Assembly: GCA_018713215.1 (NCBI GenBank)
Contig: DVFO01000107.1
Location: forward strand, 1-59,048
Source of the DNA: Enterenecus faecium
Lineage (GTDB): Bacteria > Bacillota > Clostridia > Oscillospirales > Oscillospiraceae
Length of the DNA stretch: 59,048 nt
Direction of reading: 5' to 3'
Below are positions 49,701 through 57,573 of the stretch, piece after piece. A model generated the notes under the pieces. That model saw only the letters and a program-made list of their open reading frames with translations, was not told the DNA's origin and did not search any database. Each line of letters starts with the position of its first letter. Position 1 is the first letter of the stretch. A program made the translations under genes and the position numbers.

Positions 49701-51612
49701 CCAGATGTCTGGCATTACCGACTTGTACCTCAACCAAAATGATATTGCTCAGTTGGGCAGCGATTTGGATGGGATGCTTGCCCTGGAGACCCTGAATCTC
49801 AGCGATAACCTGCTGGAGGAGGTCCCGGCCAGTCTGGTAGAGACCAATCCCGCCCTCTCCTCTCTGGATCTGTCTAAGAATAGTTTGCGTACCCTGCCTA
49901 CTCCGTTGCTGGCCAAGGTAGCGGAAGGAGGCTATGGATTTGCCAGCGCCTTTGAGTACAACTCTGTGGACCTGTCTACCTGTGATCTCAGCGGCTTTAC
50001 CCAGGAGCAGATTGCAACCATTCAAGAGGCCGCAGGAGAATATCCCTCCAAGCATCACCTGGGGCTCACCCTGGAGGTGGGGGAGGGAACCTTGAGCTAT
50101 CAGTCTCAGTTGTCCGCCTTCGATTATTACTATTGGGCTTTGTGCAAGGGCGGCTATGTGTCTTGGGAAATCGAAGACAAGCTGCAAGAAGTGTTGGGCA
50201 AAACCTCCATTGACACCGTGGAGGAGCTGCTAAAGTTCCAGGCTGTGGATTTGCCCGACTTCTCTCAAGAGTCTATCAAGGGCTCCATTCTCACAGATAA
50301 GACCGGTACTGTGGATGCCTTCACCGTGCGCACCGATGTACAGGAGCTTCGCAACGGCACCTGGTACACCCTCAGCACCACACAGGTCAGCCAGGATGAG
50401 GACGCTCTCTCCGGCACCTTCCAGCAGGAGGGAATTACCCCTGAAGGCCGTTACCGTTTGGTCAAGACAGTGACTGGCACCAAGGCAGAACATCGCATTG
50501 TGGTTTATTCCGGCACCGGAACCGGGGAAACTCCGGATCAGGATGTGCTGGAGGATGGCATCTATTCTGTAAAGGTGGACATGTACCAGACTGACCGCAG
50601 CAAGCTGTCCATGTCCAACAATGCCATCAACCACACTGTAAAGCTGGAAGTGGTAGACGGAGTCTATTATGTGACCCTGGACTTCAAGGGCATGGCCATT
50701 GATAATCGCTTTGGCTACCTGTCCACCCTGTCCTACTACGATGAGGGCTATGTGTACAGCCAGTATGGCAGATCCCAGGGAGATCTGGTGTTGGCCGAGG
50801 TGCTCTCCACACAGAAGAATGCCGACGGCAGTGATGTCATCGACCAATACAACGATGCCAACCACCTATATCCCGACCAGGTGCGCATTCGCCTGGTGTC
50901 CACCGCCATTGCTGACCGGGACGGCTTTGTGCCCCTGCATGTCTTCGTGCCCATTATGGAGGCCATCAGCGCCGGTACTGGTGATCAGGATGTGTTGATG
51001 AAAGTTGACTGGTCTAGTCTGGAGAAGACCACGGAGGATGACCCTGACTTCCAGCCGGAAGAGCCGGTGGAGCAGTCTCCTGCTGTGAATTATACGGATG
51101 AGAAGACCGGTGTCACCGTCTGCGCTGACAAGGGAGTGTTCCCTGCAGGCGTGGGCTTTGAGATTACGCCCATAACCTCCGGCAGCGAGTATTCTTCCGC
51201 TGCCTACGCTCTCCAGGAGGTTGGGAAGAAGTTCAAGCTCTACCAGGTGAAATTTGTGGATGCCGATGGGGAGCAGGTGGTACCCAATGGAACGGTCTCC
51301 ATTGGTTTCCCCATTCCGAATGGATATGCGGACCAACAAGTAGCTGTGTATCGCATGGCAACGGACAATAAAGTGCTGGTTCGTGGTAGTTTGAGAGATG
51401 ACTATTATACGGTCATAACCAAATCTGCCGGAGCCTATGCACTGGTGGAAAAAGGCAGCACCATCACCGATGCGGAAAACACTGCTCAGGTGGGTGACGT
51501 CCCCCAGACCGGAGATTCCGCCCAGTTGCTTCCTCTGGTGGGAGTGATGATGAGCTGCGGCCTAGCTCTGGCAGGATGCACCGTATACGCTGCCCGTAAA
51601 CGCAAGGGCTGA
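46738..51612 (+). CDS. Giant cell-wall NEAT/chitobiase-like/leucine-rich-repeat protein
   Basis: The 1624-residue surface protein has a signal peptide, NEAT-like domains at about 38-179, 269-399, 620-760 and 1269-1425, two chitobiase C-terminal-like beta domains at about 182-264 and 404-484 (TCDTPDATIYYTLDGTTPT type), an unassigned beta region at 489-600, an EF-hand-like DMDGDGYITTQEL at about 785-797, leucine-rich repeats at about 837-1060, a closing beta domain at 1449-1570 and the sorting signal VPQTG at 1588. NEAT-LRR fusions such as IlsA of Bacillus cereus bind heme, hemoglobin or ferritin. The third NEAT keeps a YDRY pair near its last strand; the fourth has VFVPIMEAIS. An AAAGGAGG site precedes the ATG. 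Confidence 0.85.
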   Translation: MTTTKQTWFKRGLAMSLASALTLGLATPPVWAASPSTPEFETNATYQVDVQMRKPDEEGGWNSSFYSHLQRTATVTTDSDGNPTLELRFPEVVVWADDYETSETQWVTGVQVYEKDSTDPVALEFNEVSFTEGYYTIRGEATFVLPYWDSNEYTGTVTLNNETQSDMVLTVDWSTLEQVLPEAAVPEITPNGADFETSQEVTITCDTPGATILYTTDGSDPSYSSGYQTGEVYSEPFTVTRTTTVKAIAYVPGEYDPSAVASATFTRTTMPELVPGQEYAVTISVDDPQWELTSYVHTQAVVTADQNGSLTMKLTYLQDWQGNKVSALSMYQVEGSEDSQNLKNLEITPASGTIGWKDISGTSTFQLPYAGVKQNYTGTYQLSDDTSGTYTLSVQWDTAHQQTASVATPVISPNEGSIYEETEVTITCDTPDATIYYTLDGTTPTQESTQYTGPFTINQTTTVKAIAVKDGMGSSFEATATYTWSLLGQFTGAEIQPKDGYTTLTLNTEDTRYGDAIWSDQMSSSQYFVRVTQGDREEKFVYNGGVGGFALKRVDDGVQMLLNFDSETWDLSQPITLDVVMEGSSTKHVVMDASNLDEVTLTQEDQSADATGGAQISSSEMKPGQTYTATFQAFRIDDGVTESMLAGFFDPYVEIKVAQDGTLTASFYNTVYAHSMLDFAIQSSDGTWKGAITDGSRVPETDASGKVVAAVYTLPISALDSGYMVGAVNVQAMGGTEAMNGMYDRYTQVKLVFDTTVTEGFEGFQIKNSGFTQAKLINRALMTVTGLDMDGDGYITTQELNDFRFAEGRKSLDLSSSTLMNAYGVFDPFKIQDISWLADLGDKSLESINFNGNSISEIHDEFLGFTQLTSLNLSANCISTIDDDAFSQLSSLKDMKLASNLLTVINDKLFDGLSQVGAGEDEYILDLENNRISSIAAGAFDDMEHVTGLYLARNQLVKLNANALPQRETFTWLSLTDNQLIQVPEGINQMSGITDLYLNQNDIAQLGSDLDGMLALETLNLSDNLLEEVPASLVETNPALSSLDLSKNSLRTLPTPLLAKVAEGGYGFASAFEYNSVDLSTCDLSGFTQEQIATIQEAAGEYPSKHHLGLTLEVGEGTLSYQSQLSAFDYYYWALCKGGYVSWEIEDKLQEVLGKTSIDTVEELLKFQAVDLPDFSQESIKGSILTDKTGTVDAFTVRTDVQELRNGTWYTLSTTQVSQDEDALSGTFQQEGITPEGRYRLVKTVTGTKAEHRIVVYSGTGTGETPDQDVLEDGIYSVKVDMYQTDRSKLSMSNNAINHTVKLEVVDGVYYVTLDFKGMAIDNRFGYLSTLSYYDEGYVYSQYGRSQGDLVLAEVLSTQKNADGSDVIDQYNDANHLYPDQVRIRLVSTAIADRDGFVPLHVFVPIMEAISAGTGDQDVLMKVDWSSLEKTTEDDPDFQPEEPVEQSPAVNYTDEKTGVTVCADKGVFPAGVGFEITPITSGSEYSSAAYALQEVGKKFKLYQVKFVDADGEQVVPNGTVSIGFPIPNGYADQQVAVYRMATDNKVLVRGSLRDDYYTVITKSAGAYALVEKGSTITDAENTAQVGDVPQTGDSAQLLPLVGVMMSCGLALAGCTVYAARKRKG

Positions 51613-51624
51613 TACCACAGTAAA

Positions 51625-51655
51625 GGCCGGGATGCCGTACTTCGACATCCCGGCC
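51625..51655 (+). promoter_or_regulatory. Intercistronic hairpin
   Basis: GGCCGGGATG pairs perfectly with CATCCCGGCC around an 11-base loop, 13 bases after the giant NEAT gene. No T-run follows, so it more likely sets mRNA stability or reduces read-through into the permease than fully terminates. Confidence 0.65.
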
Positions 51656-51692
51656 CTGCCTGCTTTATCTCATGGAAGGAGGTCTACTCGTC

Positions 51693-52685
51693 TTGATCAG
51701 CCGAAAAAAGATCATCGGCTCTTTTGTGGGAACGGCTGTGCTGCTGGTTGGGCTGTTTCTCTTTGCAGTCAACACCGGCAGCTTGAAGGTCACCCCTGTG
51801 GAGCTGTTCCGAGGACTCTTTGTGGCCTACAATGAAAACGTGGCCACCATTTTTGACTTGCGATTTCCCCGTATTTTCATTGCCATGTTCGGCGGAGCTG
51901 TTATGGCGGTGTCCGGCGTGCTGCTGCAGGCGGTGCTGAAAAACCCGCTGGCGGACCCCGGCATCATTGGCATCAGCTCCGGTGCCAGCCTGGTGGCGGT
52001 GCTCATCACCGCCTTTTTCCCCGCACTTTACTTTTTTACTCCGCTGTTTGCCTTTCTGGGTGGTATGCTTGCCTTTTTCCTGGTGTACTCCCTGTCCTGG
52101 AAGGGCGGGCTGTCCCCGCTGCGTATCATTTTGGTGGGCGTGGCGGTGAATGCCATGTTCTCCGGCCTCATGAGTGCCTTCAACTCCGGCACCGGAAGCA
52201 ACTATTCCGGGGTGGCCAGCATTGTAAACGCCAATATTACCATGAAGACATGGAGCGACCTGCAAACCCTGCTCCTCTACGGGTTGGTGGGACTGATTGC
52301 CTCGTTCTTTGTGCTGGGACAGTGCAACCTGCTGGCTCTGGAGGACAAAACTGCCCGAAGCCTGGGGGTCAATGTGAATCGGAGCCGGATTGTCATCTCT
52401 GTCATTGCCGTGCTGCTGGCGGGGATTGCCACCGCCGTCATCGGCCCCATCAGCTTCCTGGGTTTGATTGTCCCCCACATTGCCCGGCTTCTGGTGGGCA
52501 GCAACCATAAAATTCTGGTGCCCTACACCATCCTGTTGGGAGCATTCACCCTGCTGCTGGCTGACACGGTGGGGCGTACCATTGCCGCACCCTACGAGAT
52601 CAGTGCATCGGTGATCATGTCTGTGGTGGGTGGCCCGTTCTTTATCATTTTGCTGAGGAGGTCCAGACAGAGCTATGGTCAGTGA
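51693..52685 (+). CDS. FecCD/HmuU-type heme ABC transporter permease
   Basis: The permease of about 330 residues has nine or ten membrane helices and the FecCD pattern: LRFPRIFIAMFGGAVMAVSG with LLQAVLKNPLADPGIIGISS at about 60-98, and FLGLIVPHIARLLVGSNHK at about 255-273, which contacts the ATPase. TTG 51693 is the likely start, since AAGGAGG at 51675-51681 fits it and not the ATG at 51672. It overlaps the ATPase gene by 11 bases. With IsdE and the ATPase it forms a complete importer. Confidence 0.92.
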   Translation: MISRKKIIGSFVGTAVLLVGLFLFAVNTGSLKVTPVELFRGLFVAYNENVATIFDLRFPRIFIAMFGGAVMAVSGVLLQAVLKNPLADPGIIGISSGASLVAVLITAFFPALYFFTPLFAFLGGMLAFFLVYSLSWKGGLSPLRIILVGVAVNAMFSGLMSAFNSGTGSNYSGVASIVNANITMKTWSDLQTLLLYGLVGLIASFFVLGQCNLLALEDKTARSLGVNVNRSRIVISVIAVLLAGIATAVIGPISFLGLIVPHIARLLVGSNHKILVPYTILLGAFTLLLADTVGRTIAAPYEISASVIMSVVGGPFFIILLRRSRQSYGQ

Positions 52686-53451
52686 TATTTTTACCGTCAA
52701 AAACCTATCCTTTGCATACGGAAAGCACCAAGTGCTCCAGGGACTGGACGTTTCCCTCCGTGAGGGGAAAATTACCACTCTGATTGGCGCTAATGGCTGT
52801 GGCAAATCCACCCTGTTCAACCTGATGACCAAAAATCTGAAACCAGACCAGGGGGAAATCCAGTTCCGGGGGCAGGACATCGCCCATCTTCGGCTGAAGG
52901 ACTTTGCCAAAGAGGTGGCCATCGTCCACCAGTACAACACCGCCCCCCCAGACCTGACCGTAGAGAAGCTGGTGGGATATGGTCGGACCCCCTACCATAC
53001 CCTGGGTCTGTCCGGCGACCCCCAGCAGGACGAGGAGAAGATCCGCTGGGCTCTGGAGATCACCCACACGGTCAAACACAAGGACAAGCCGGTGGCAGAG
53101 CTGTCCGGCGGCCAGAAGCAGCGGGTGTGGATTGCTATGGCCGTAGCCCAGGATACCAAGGTGCTGTTTTTGGACGAGCCTACCACTTATCTAGATGTGC
53201 GCTACCAGCTTCAAATCCTCAAACTGATTCAAAAATTAAATCGGGAATACGGCATTACCATTATAATGGTGCTCCACGACATCAACCAGTCTCTGTATTA
53301 CAGCGATGAGATTGTGGCCATGAAGGGCGGAAAAATCATTGCCCAGGGGGAACCGGAGTGCATTTTGACCGGGGCACTGGTCAAAGAGGTGTATGACGTG
53401 GACTTGACCATCCAGAGCGTGGACGGAAAGCCCTTTGTGATTCCGGTGTAA
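52675..53451 (+). CDS. Heme ABC transporter ATP-binding protein (HmuV/FepC-like)
   Basis: This 258-residue ATPase has Walker A IGANGCGKSTLF, Q-loop VAIVHQYNT, signature LSGGQKQRVWIAMAV, Walker B VLFLDEPTTYLD and the switch His in VLHDINQS, with GRTPYH in the helical region typical of iron and heme importers. It starts within the permease gene. The late VAMKGGKIIAQGEPE segment is standard for this class. Confidence 0.94.
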   Translation: MVSDIFTVKNLSFAYGKHQVLQGLDVSLREGKITTLIGANGCGKSTLFNLMTKNLKPDQGEIQFRGQDIAHLRLKDFAKEVAIVHQYNTAPPDLTVEKLVGYGRTPYHTLGLSGDPQQDEEKIRWALEITHTVKHKDKPVAELSGGQKQRVWIAMAVAQDTKVLFLDEPTTYLDVRYQLQILKLIQKLNREYGITIIMVLHDINQSLYYSDEIVAMKGGKIIAQGEPECILTGALVKEVYDVDLTIQSVDGKPFVIPV

Positions 53452-53473
53452 GGCGGAAAGGTGAGAGTCTTCC

Positions 53474-53875
53474 ATGAAAGTAAAACGACTGTTTTTTCTG
53501 GTGTTGGGCTGTGTCTGTCTGGGGCTTGGGTGCATTGGCGTTGTGCTGCCCATACTGCCCACAGTGCCGTTTTTCCTGGTTACCGTATTCTGCTTTGCAA
53601 AAAGCTCCCAGAGACTTCACAGCTGGTTTGTGGGGACGCAGCTTTATCAAAAGCATCTAGACTCCTTTGTGAAGAAAAAGGGCATGACGGTACAGACAAA
53701 GGTTGGCATCATGGTGCCTGTGACACTTCTGATGGGAGTTGGTATCTTTATGATGCTACGAGGTGGAATTGTGATTCCCAGCATAATTTTGGCCATTGTC
53801 TGGGTGTGCCATGTTATCTACTTTGTCTTTGGAGTGAAAACCATCGTGTCAAAATCAGATAGTAGGATCAAATGA
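53474..53875 (+). CDS. DUF454 (YbaN) family membrane protein
   Basis: The 133-residue protein has four membrane helices and the DUF454 signature LGLGCIGVVLPILPTVPFFL near the N-terminus, then CFAKSSQRLHSWFVG. DUF454 genes are often found beside heme or iron uptake genes. It is 23 bases after the ATPase gene and closes the heme operon. Molecular role unknown. Confidence 0.9.
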   Translation: MKVKRLFFLVLGCVCLGLGCIGVVLPILPTVPFFLVTVFCFAKSSQRLHSWFVGTQLYQKHLDSFVKKKGMTVQTKVGIMVPVTLLMGVGIFMMLRGGIVIPSIILAIVWVCHVIYFVFGVKTIVSKSDSRIK

Positions 53876-53893
53876 ATTCATCTGTGCAACGCC

Positions 53894-53950
53894 TTGACAA
53901 TCTATAATGCGATGTGGTAATGTATTTCCTGCGGTTAGCGGTGGCTAACC
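53894..53950 (+). promoter_or_regulatory. pflB promoter with GGTTAGC operator (site 6)
   Basis: TTGACA (53894-53899) and TAATGT (53918-53923, 18-base spacer) are followed by GGTTAGCGGTGGCTAACC (53933-53950), a palindrome with 7-bp arms and centre GGTG, at the expected start point. It ties pflB-pflA to the heme regulon. The leader to pflB is about 110 bases. Confidence 0.8.
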
Positions 53951-54042
53951 CACTTGCAGGCAATAGCGTTACACCGTACAGCGGATTCATATAGATTCTT
54001 TTCCGCTTTGATGTAGTCCGCATTTTGTGAAAGGAGAACGTC

Positions 54043-56295
54043 ATGACAAATTATAAGCAGTGGGAAGGTTTTGAAGGCCGTATCTGGAAGGAAGAGGTCA
54101 ATACCCGTGACTTTATCCAGAAAAACTATAAGCCTTATGATGGGGACGAGGCTTTTCTTGTTGGCCCTACTGAGGCGACAAACAAGTTGTGGGATGCCTT
54201 GCAGGCCTTGCAGAAACAAGAGCGAGCCAAGGGTGGCGTGCTGGATATGGAGACCGAGGTTGTCTCTGGCCTGACTGCATATGGCCCCGGGTACATTGAT
54301 CCTGAACTCAAGGACTTGGAGCAGGTGGTTGGTTTGCAAACTGACAAACCACTCAAGCGTGCATTTATGCCTTATGGTGGCATCAAGATGGCAGAACAGG
54401 CGTGTACCACCTACGGCTATACCCCCAGCGAAAAGCTGCATGAGATTTTCACCCAGTATGCCCGTACCCATAACCAGGCAGTATTTGATGCATATACCCC
54501 TGAAATGAAGAAAGCCCGGCATAGCCACATCGTCACGGGTTTGCCTGACACCTACGGCCGTGGCCGCATTGTGGGAGATTACCGCCGTGTGGCGCTGTAT
54601 GGCATTGATTTCTTGGTCCAGGAAAAGCAAAAAGATCTGGCCAACTGCGGCGATGGCACGATGTTGGATGACGTGATCCGGCAGCGTGAGGAGATTGCAC
54701 TGCAAATCCATGCGCTGAAGGGTATGAAAGACATGGCCGCCGCATACGGCTATGACATCTCCCAGCCTGCCGCCAATGCCAAAGAGGCCGTCCAATGGCT
54801 GTATTTCGGCTATCTGGCCGCAATCAAAACGCAGAATGGTGCGGCTATGAGTGTGGGCCGTGTCTCTACGTTCTTGGATATTTACATTCAGCGGGACATG
54901 GAGCGGGGCGTTCTCACGGAACGTGAGGCCCAGGAACTCATTGATCATCTGGTTATGAAGTTCCGTATGGTCAAGTTTGCACGGATTCCCAGCTACAATC
55001 AGCTGTTTAGTGGTGATCCGGTGTGGGCCACTCTGGAAGTGGGTGGCATTGGCATGGATGGCCGTTCCATGGTCACCAAGACAGACTTCCGTTTCCTGCA
55101 TACGCTGGAAAACATGGGGCCTGCTCCCGAGCCCAACATGACGGTCCTGTACTCTTCTGCATTGCCCAAAGCATTCAAAGATTATGCTGCTCGTGTCTCC
55201 ATTGATACCTCCTCGGTCCAGTACGAGAATGACGACGTGATGAAGCCGGTTTGGGGAGACGACTACTCCATCTGCTGCTGTGTGTCTGCCACGCAGACTG
55301 GCAAGGAGATGCAGTTCTTTGGGGCTCGTGCCAACTTGGCCAAGTGTCTACTGTACGCCATCAACGGTGGCATGGACGAAAAGCTGGAGGAACAGGTGGG
55401 CCCGGCCTACGCCCCCATCACCAGTGAGTATCTGGACTATCAAGAGGTCATGCAGAAATACGACGTGATGATGGACTGGTTGGCTGGTCTGTACGTCAAC
55501 ATTCTCAATCTCATTCAGTACATGCATGATAAGTATTACTATGAAGCGGCTGAGATGGCCCTCATTGACACCGAAGTGCGCCGTACCTTTGCCACGGGCA
55601 TTGCTGGGTTCAGTCATGTGGTTGATTCCCTGAGTGCGATTAAGTATGCCAAGGTCAAGTGTATCCGCAATGAAAAGGGATTGGTGACCGACTACGAGGT
55701 GGAGGGTGACTTCCCCAAGTACGGCAACGACGATGACCGTGCAGATGACATCGCCGTTGAGCTGCTGCGTAGCTTCCTGGAGAAGATCAAGCGCCGCCAC
55801 ACCTATCGCAATTCTGAGGCAACTACCTCCATTCTGACCATCACCTCCAATGTGGTGTACGGCAAAGCCACCGGTGCCATGCCGGACGGACGCAAGGCCT
55901 ACACGCCCTTTGCTCCCGGAGGTAACCCCAGCTATGGGGCTGAAACCAATGGCCTGCTGGCCTCCTTGAACTCGGTGGCTAAGCTGCCCTACCACTGGGC
56001 GTTGGATGGAATCTCCAACACCCAGACCATCAGCCCTGAGGCGCTGGGTCACAGTGAGCAGGAGCGGGTGGAGAATCTGGTTCAGGTCATGGATGGATAT
56101 TTTGACCAAGGTGCCCATCACTTGAACGTCAATGTGTTCGGTGTGGAAAAGCTGATGGATGCCATGGAGCATCCTGAGAAGGAAGAGTACAGCAACTTCA
56201 CCATCCGGGTATCGGGATATGCAGTCAAGTTCATCGATCTGACCCGTGAGCAACAGATGGATGTGATTGCCCGCACTTGCCACAAGGTCATGTAA
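54043..56295 (+). CDS. pflB: Formate C-acetyltransferase (pyruvate formate-lyase)
   Basis: PFL converts pyruvate and CoA to acetyl-CoA and formate in anaerobic fermentation, using a glycyl radical. The 750-residue length is typical. The catalytic cysteines are in the segment SICCCVSATQTGKEMQFFGA near 410-430 and the radical Gly is in FTIRVSGYAVKF at about 722-733. GWEGF-like QWEGFEGRIW opens the protein. AAAGGAGAA precedes the ATG. It shares a transcript with its activase through a leaky hairpin. Operator site 6 suggests control by iron or heme status. Confidence 0.97.
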   Translation: MTNYKQWEGFEGRIWKEEVNTRDFIQKNYKPYDGDEAFLVGPTEATNKLWDALQALQKQERAKGGVLDMETEVVSGLTAYGPGYIDPELKDLEQVVGLQTDKPLKRAFMPYGGIKMAEQACTTYGYTPSEKLHEIFTQYARTHNQAVFDAYTPEMKKARHSHIVTGLPDTYGRGRIVGDYRRVALYGIDFLVQEKQKDLANCGDGTMLDDVIRQREEIALQIHALKGMKDMAAAYGYDISQPAANAKEAVQWLYFGYLAAIKTQNGAAMSVGRVSTFLDIYIQRDMERGVLTEREAQELIDHLVMKFRMVKFARIPSYNQLFSGDPVWATLEVGGIGMDGRSMVTKTDFRFLHTLENMGPAPEPNMTVLYSSALPKAFKDYAARVSIDTSSVQYENDDVMKPVWGDDYSICCCVSATQTGKEMQFFGARANLAKCLLYAINGGMDEKLEEQVGPAYAPITSEYLDYQEVMQKYDVMMDWLAGLYVNILNLIQYMHDKYYYEAAEMALIDTEVRRTFATGIAGFSHVVDSLSAIKYAKVKCIRNEKGLVTDYEVEGDFPKYGNDDDRADDIAVELLRSFLEKIKRRHTYRNSEATTSILTITSNVVYGKATGAMPDGRKAYTPFAPGGNPSYGAETNGLLASLNSVAKLPYHWALDGISNTQTISPEALGHSEQERVENLVQVMDGYFDQGAHHLNVNVFGVEKLMDAMEHPEKEEYSNFTIRVSGYAVKFIDLTREQQMDVIARTCHKVM

Positions 56296-56312
56296 TCTGA
56301 TAAAATGATTTT

Positions 56313-56347
56313 AAAACCTGCGGCTGCTTGTGCGGCCGCGGGTTTTT
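56313..56347 (+). terminator. Attenuating hairpin between pflB and pflA
   Basis: AAACCTGCGGC pairs with GCCGCGGGTTT (one G-T pair) around a ten-base loop and is followed by TTC. It probably lowers pflA output relative to pflB. Confidence 0.75.
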
Positions 56348-56380
56348 CACACAACGATGTATATGAAGGAGTGGACTACT

Positions 56381-57148
56381 ATGGCACAAGATGAACGGAT
56401 TGGATATGTCCATTCTGTTGAAACATTTGGTTTGGTGGATGGGCCAGGAGTTCGATACGTGATTTTTATGCAAGGATGTGCCATGCGCTGCCAATACTGT
56501 CATAATCCTGAAACCTGGACCTTTACCCAAAGCAATGGGAAAACGCCCCAGGAAGCCTTTGATGCGGCATACCGTTATCGGAATTACTGGCGTAACAACG
56601 GTGGCCTGACTATCAGCGGAGGTGAACCTCTCTTGCAGATGGACTTTGTCAGCGAGGTGTTCCGTTTAGCCCATGACAAAGGGATTCACACGGCACTGGA
56701 CACCAGCGGACAGCCGTTTTCTCCTGACAATGCCCGTTGGATGACCCGGTTCGATGCACTGCTGGAGCATACAAGCCTGGTGATTTTGGATTTGAAGGAA
56801 GTGGACAACCAAAAGCATCGTGCCCTGACCGGTCACGACAACACGAATATTCTGGAAATGGCACAATACATTGCCAGAAAAGGAATTCCCCTTTGGATTC
56901 GCCATGTACTGGTTCCCGGCCTGACAGATGATACCGAAGGCCTTCGTCGTCTGAATGCGTTTATCAGGACATTGCCTACCGTGCGACGGGTAGAAATTTT
57001 GCCTTATCACACCTTGGGTACGTTTAAATGGCAGAACCTAAACATCCCATATTCTTTGGATGGTGTCCGGGTCCCAACTGAAGAAGAAATTCAGGCCGCT
57101 GAGGAACTTTTGCATGTGAGAGAATACCAGGATGCACCCAAACGGTGA
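56381..57148 (+). CDS. pflA: Pyruvate formate-lyase activating enzyme
   Basis: PflA is the radical SAM enzyme that installs the glycyl radical on PflB. Start ATG 56381 has AAGGAG upstream and gives a protein of 255 residues. The [4Fe-4S] motif CxxxCxxC reads MQGCAMRCQYCHNPETW at about 26-42. Further SAM contacts are GGLTISGGEPLLQ at about 75-87 and DLKEVDNQKH. The final LPYHTLGTFKW is typical. It pairs with the upstream pflB. Confidence 0.96.
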   Translation: MAQDERIGYVHSVETFGLVDGPGVRYVIFMQGCAMRCQYCHNPETWTFTQSNGKTPQEAFDAAYRYRNYWRNNGGLTISGGEPLLQMDFVSEVFRLAHDKGIHTALDTSGQPFSPDNARWMTRFDALLEHTSLVILDLKEVDNQKHRALTGHDNTNILEMAQYIARKGIPLWIRHVLVPGLTDDTEGLRRLNAFIRTLPTVRRVEILPYHTLGTFKWQNLNIPYSLDGVRVPTEEEIQAAEELLHVREYQDAPKR

Positions 57149-57267
57149 GCTTGAAATGGGTTGTTGCGTAGTCGTGTACCGTGTAAATGCATCCTCTGAA
57201 CTAATACTCAGTTAGAATGAGTTCTTCTGGGCGGTCCACCATGAACCACGCCAGGGTCCAGCAAACA

Positions 57268-57304
57268 GGCTCAGCTCCCCCTTGGCGGAGAGCTGAGCTT
57301 TTTG
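57268..57304. terminator. Terminator after pflA
   Basis: GCTCAGCTC (57269-57277) pairs with GAGCTGAGC (57290-57298), then TTTTT. It stands between pflA and a convergent conjugation-type unit. The 120 bases before it show no gene. Confidence 0.85.
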
Positions 57305-57309
57305 CGGCC

Positions 57310-57573
57310 TTATCGGATGGTGTATAGATTGGAGGTACTGCTACCGTTGGCTCGATACCTGGAAACCTTCTTCAGATACCCATGCTGCTCCAGATCATGA
57401 AGTGCCCGCTTCACTGTGGAGCGGGACAGCTCCATGTCCGAAGCAATGGTGTTGATACCCGCCAGCACTTTCCCTCGGTATCGGAGCGATCCCGCAAGTA
57501 CATGTAGACCGCCCTGGCTCTGGAGGGCAGTTCGGTGTCTGCATAAATGGTTCCGAAGTAACTCATATTTCAT
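57310..57573 (-). CDS. Winged-helix protein of a conjugative element
   Basis: This protein of about 87 residues begins MKYELLRNHLCRHRTALQSQ; the start codon overlaps the end of the VirD4 gene after a GGAG, so translation is coupled (the frame is open a little further up). A helix-turn-helix is clear: NTIASDMELSRSTVKRALHD with LEQHGYLKKVSRY, and the tail ends SSTSNLYTIR, as in replication-initiator-like or element regulators of clostridial ICEs. The exact role is unknown. Confidence 0.75.
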   Translation of the reverse strand: MKYELLRNHLCRHRTALQSQGGLHVLAGSLRYRGKVLAGINTIASDMELSRSTVKRALHDLEQHGYLKKVSRYRANGSSTSNLYTIR

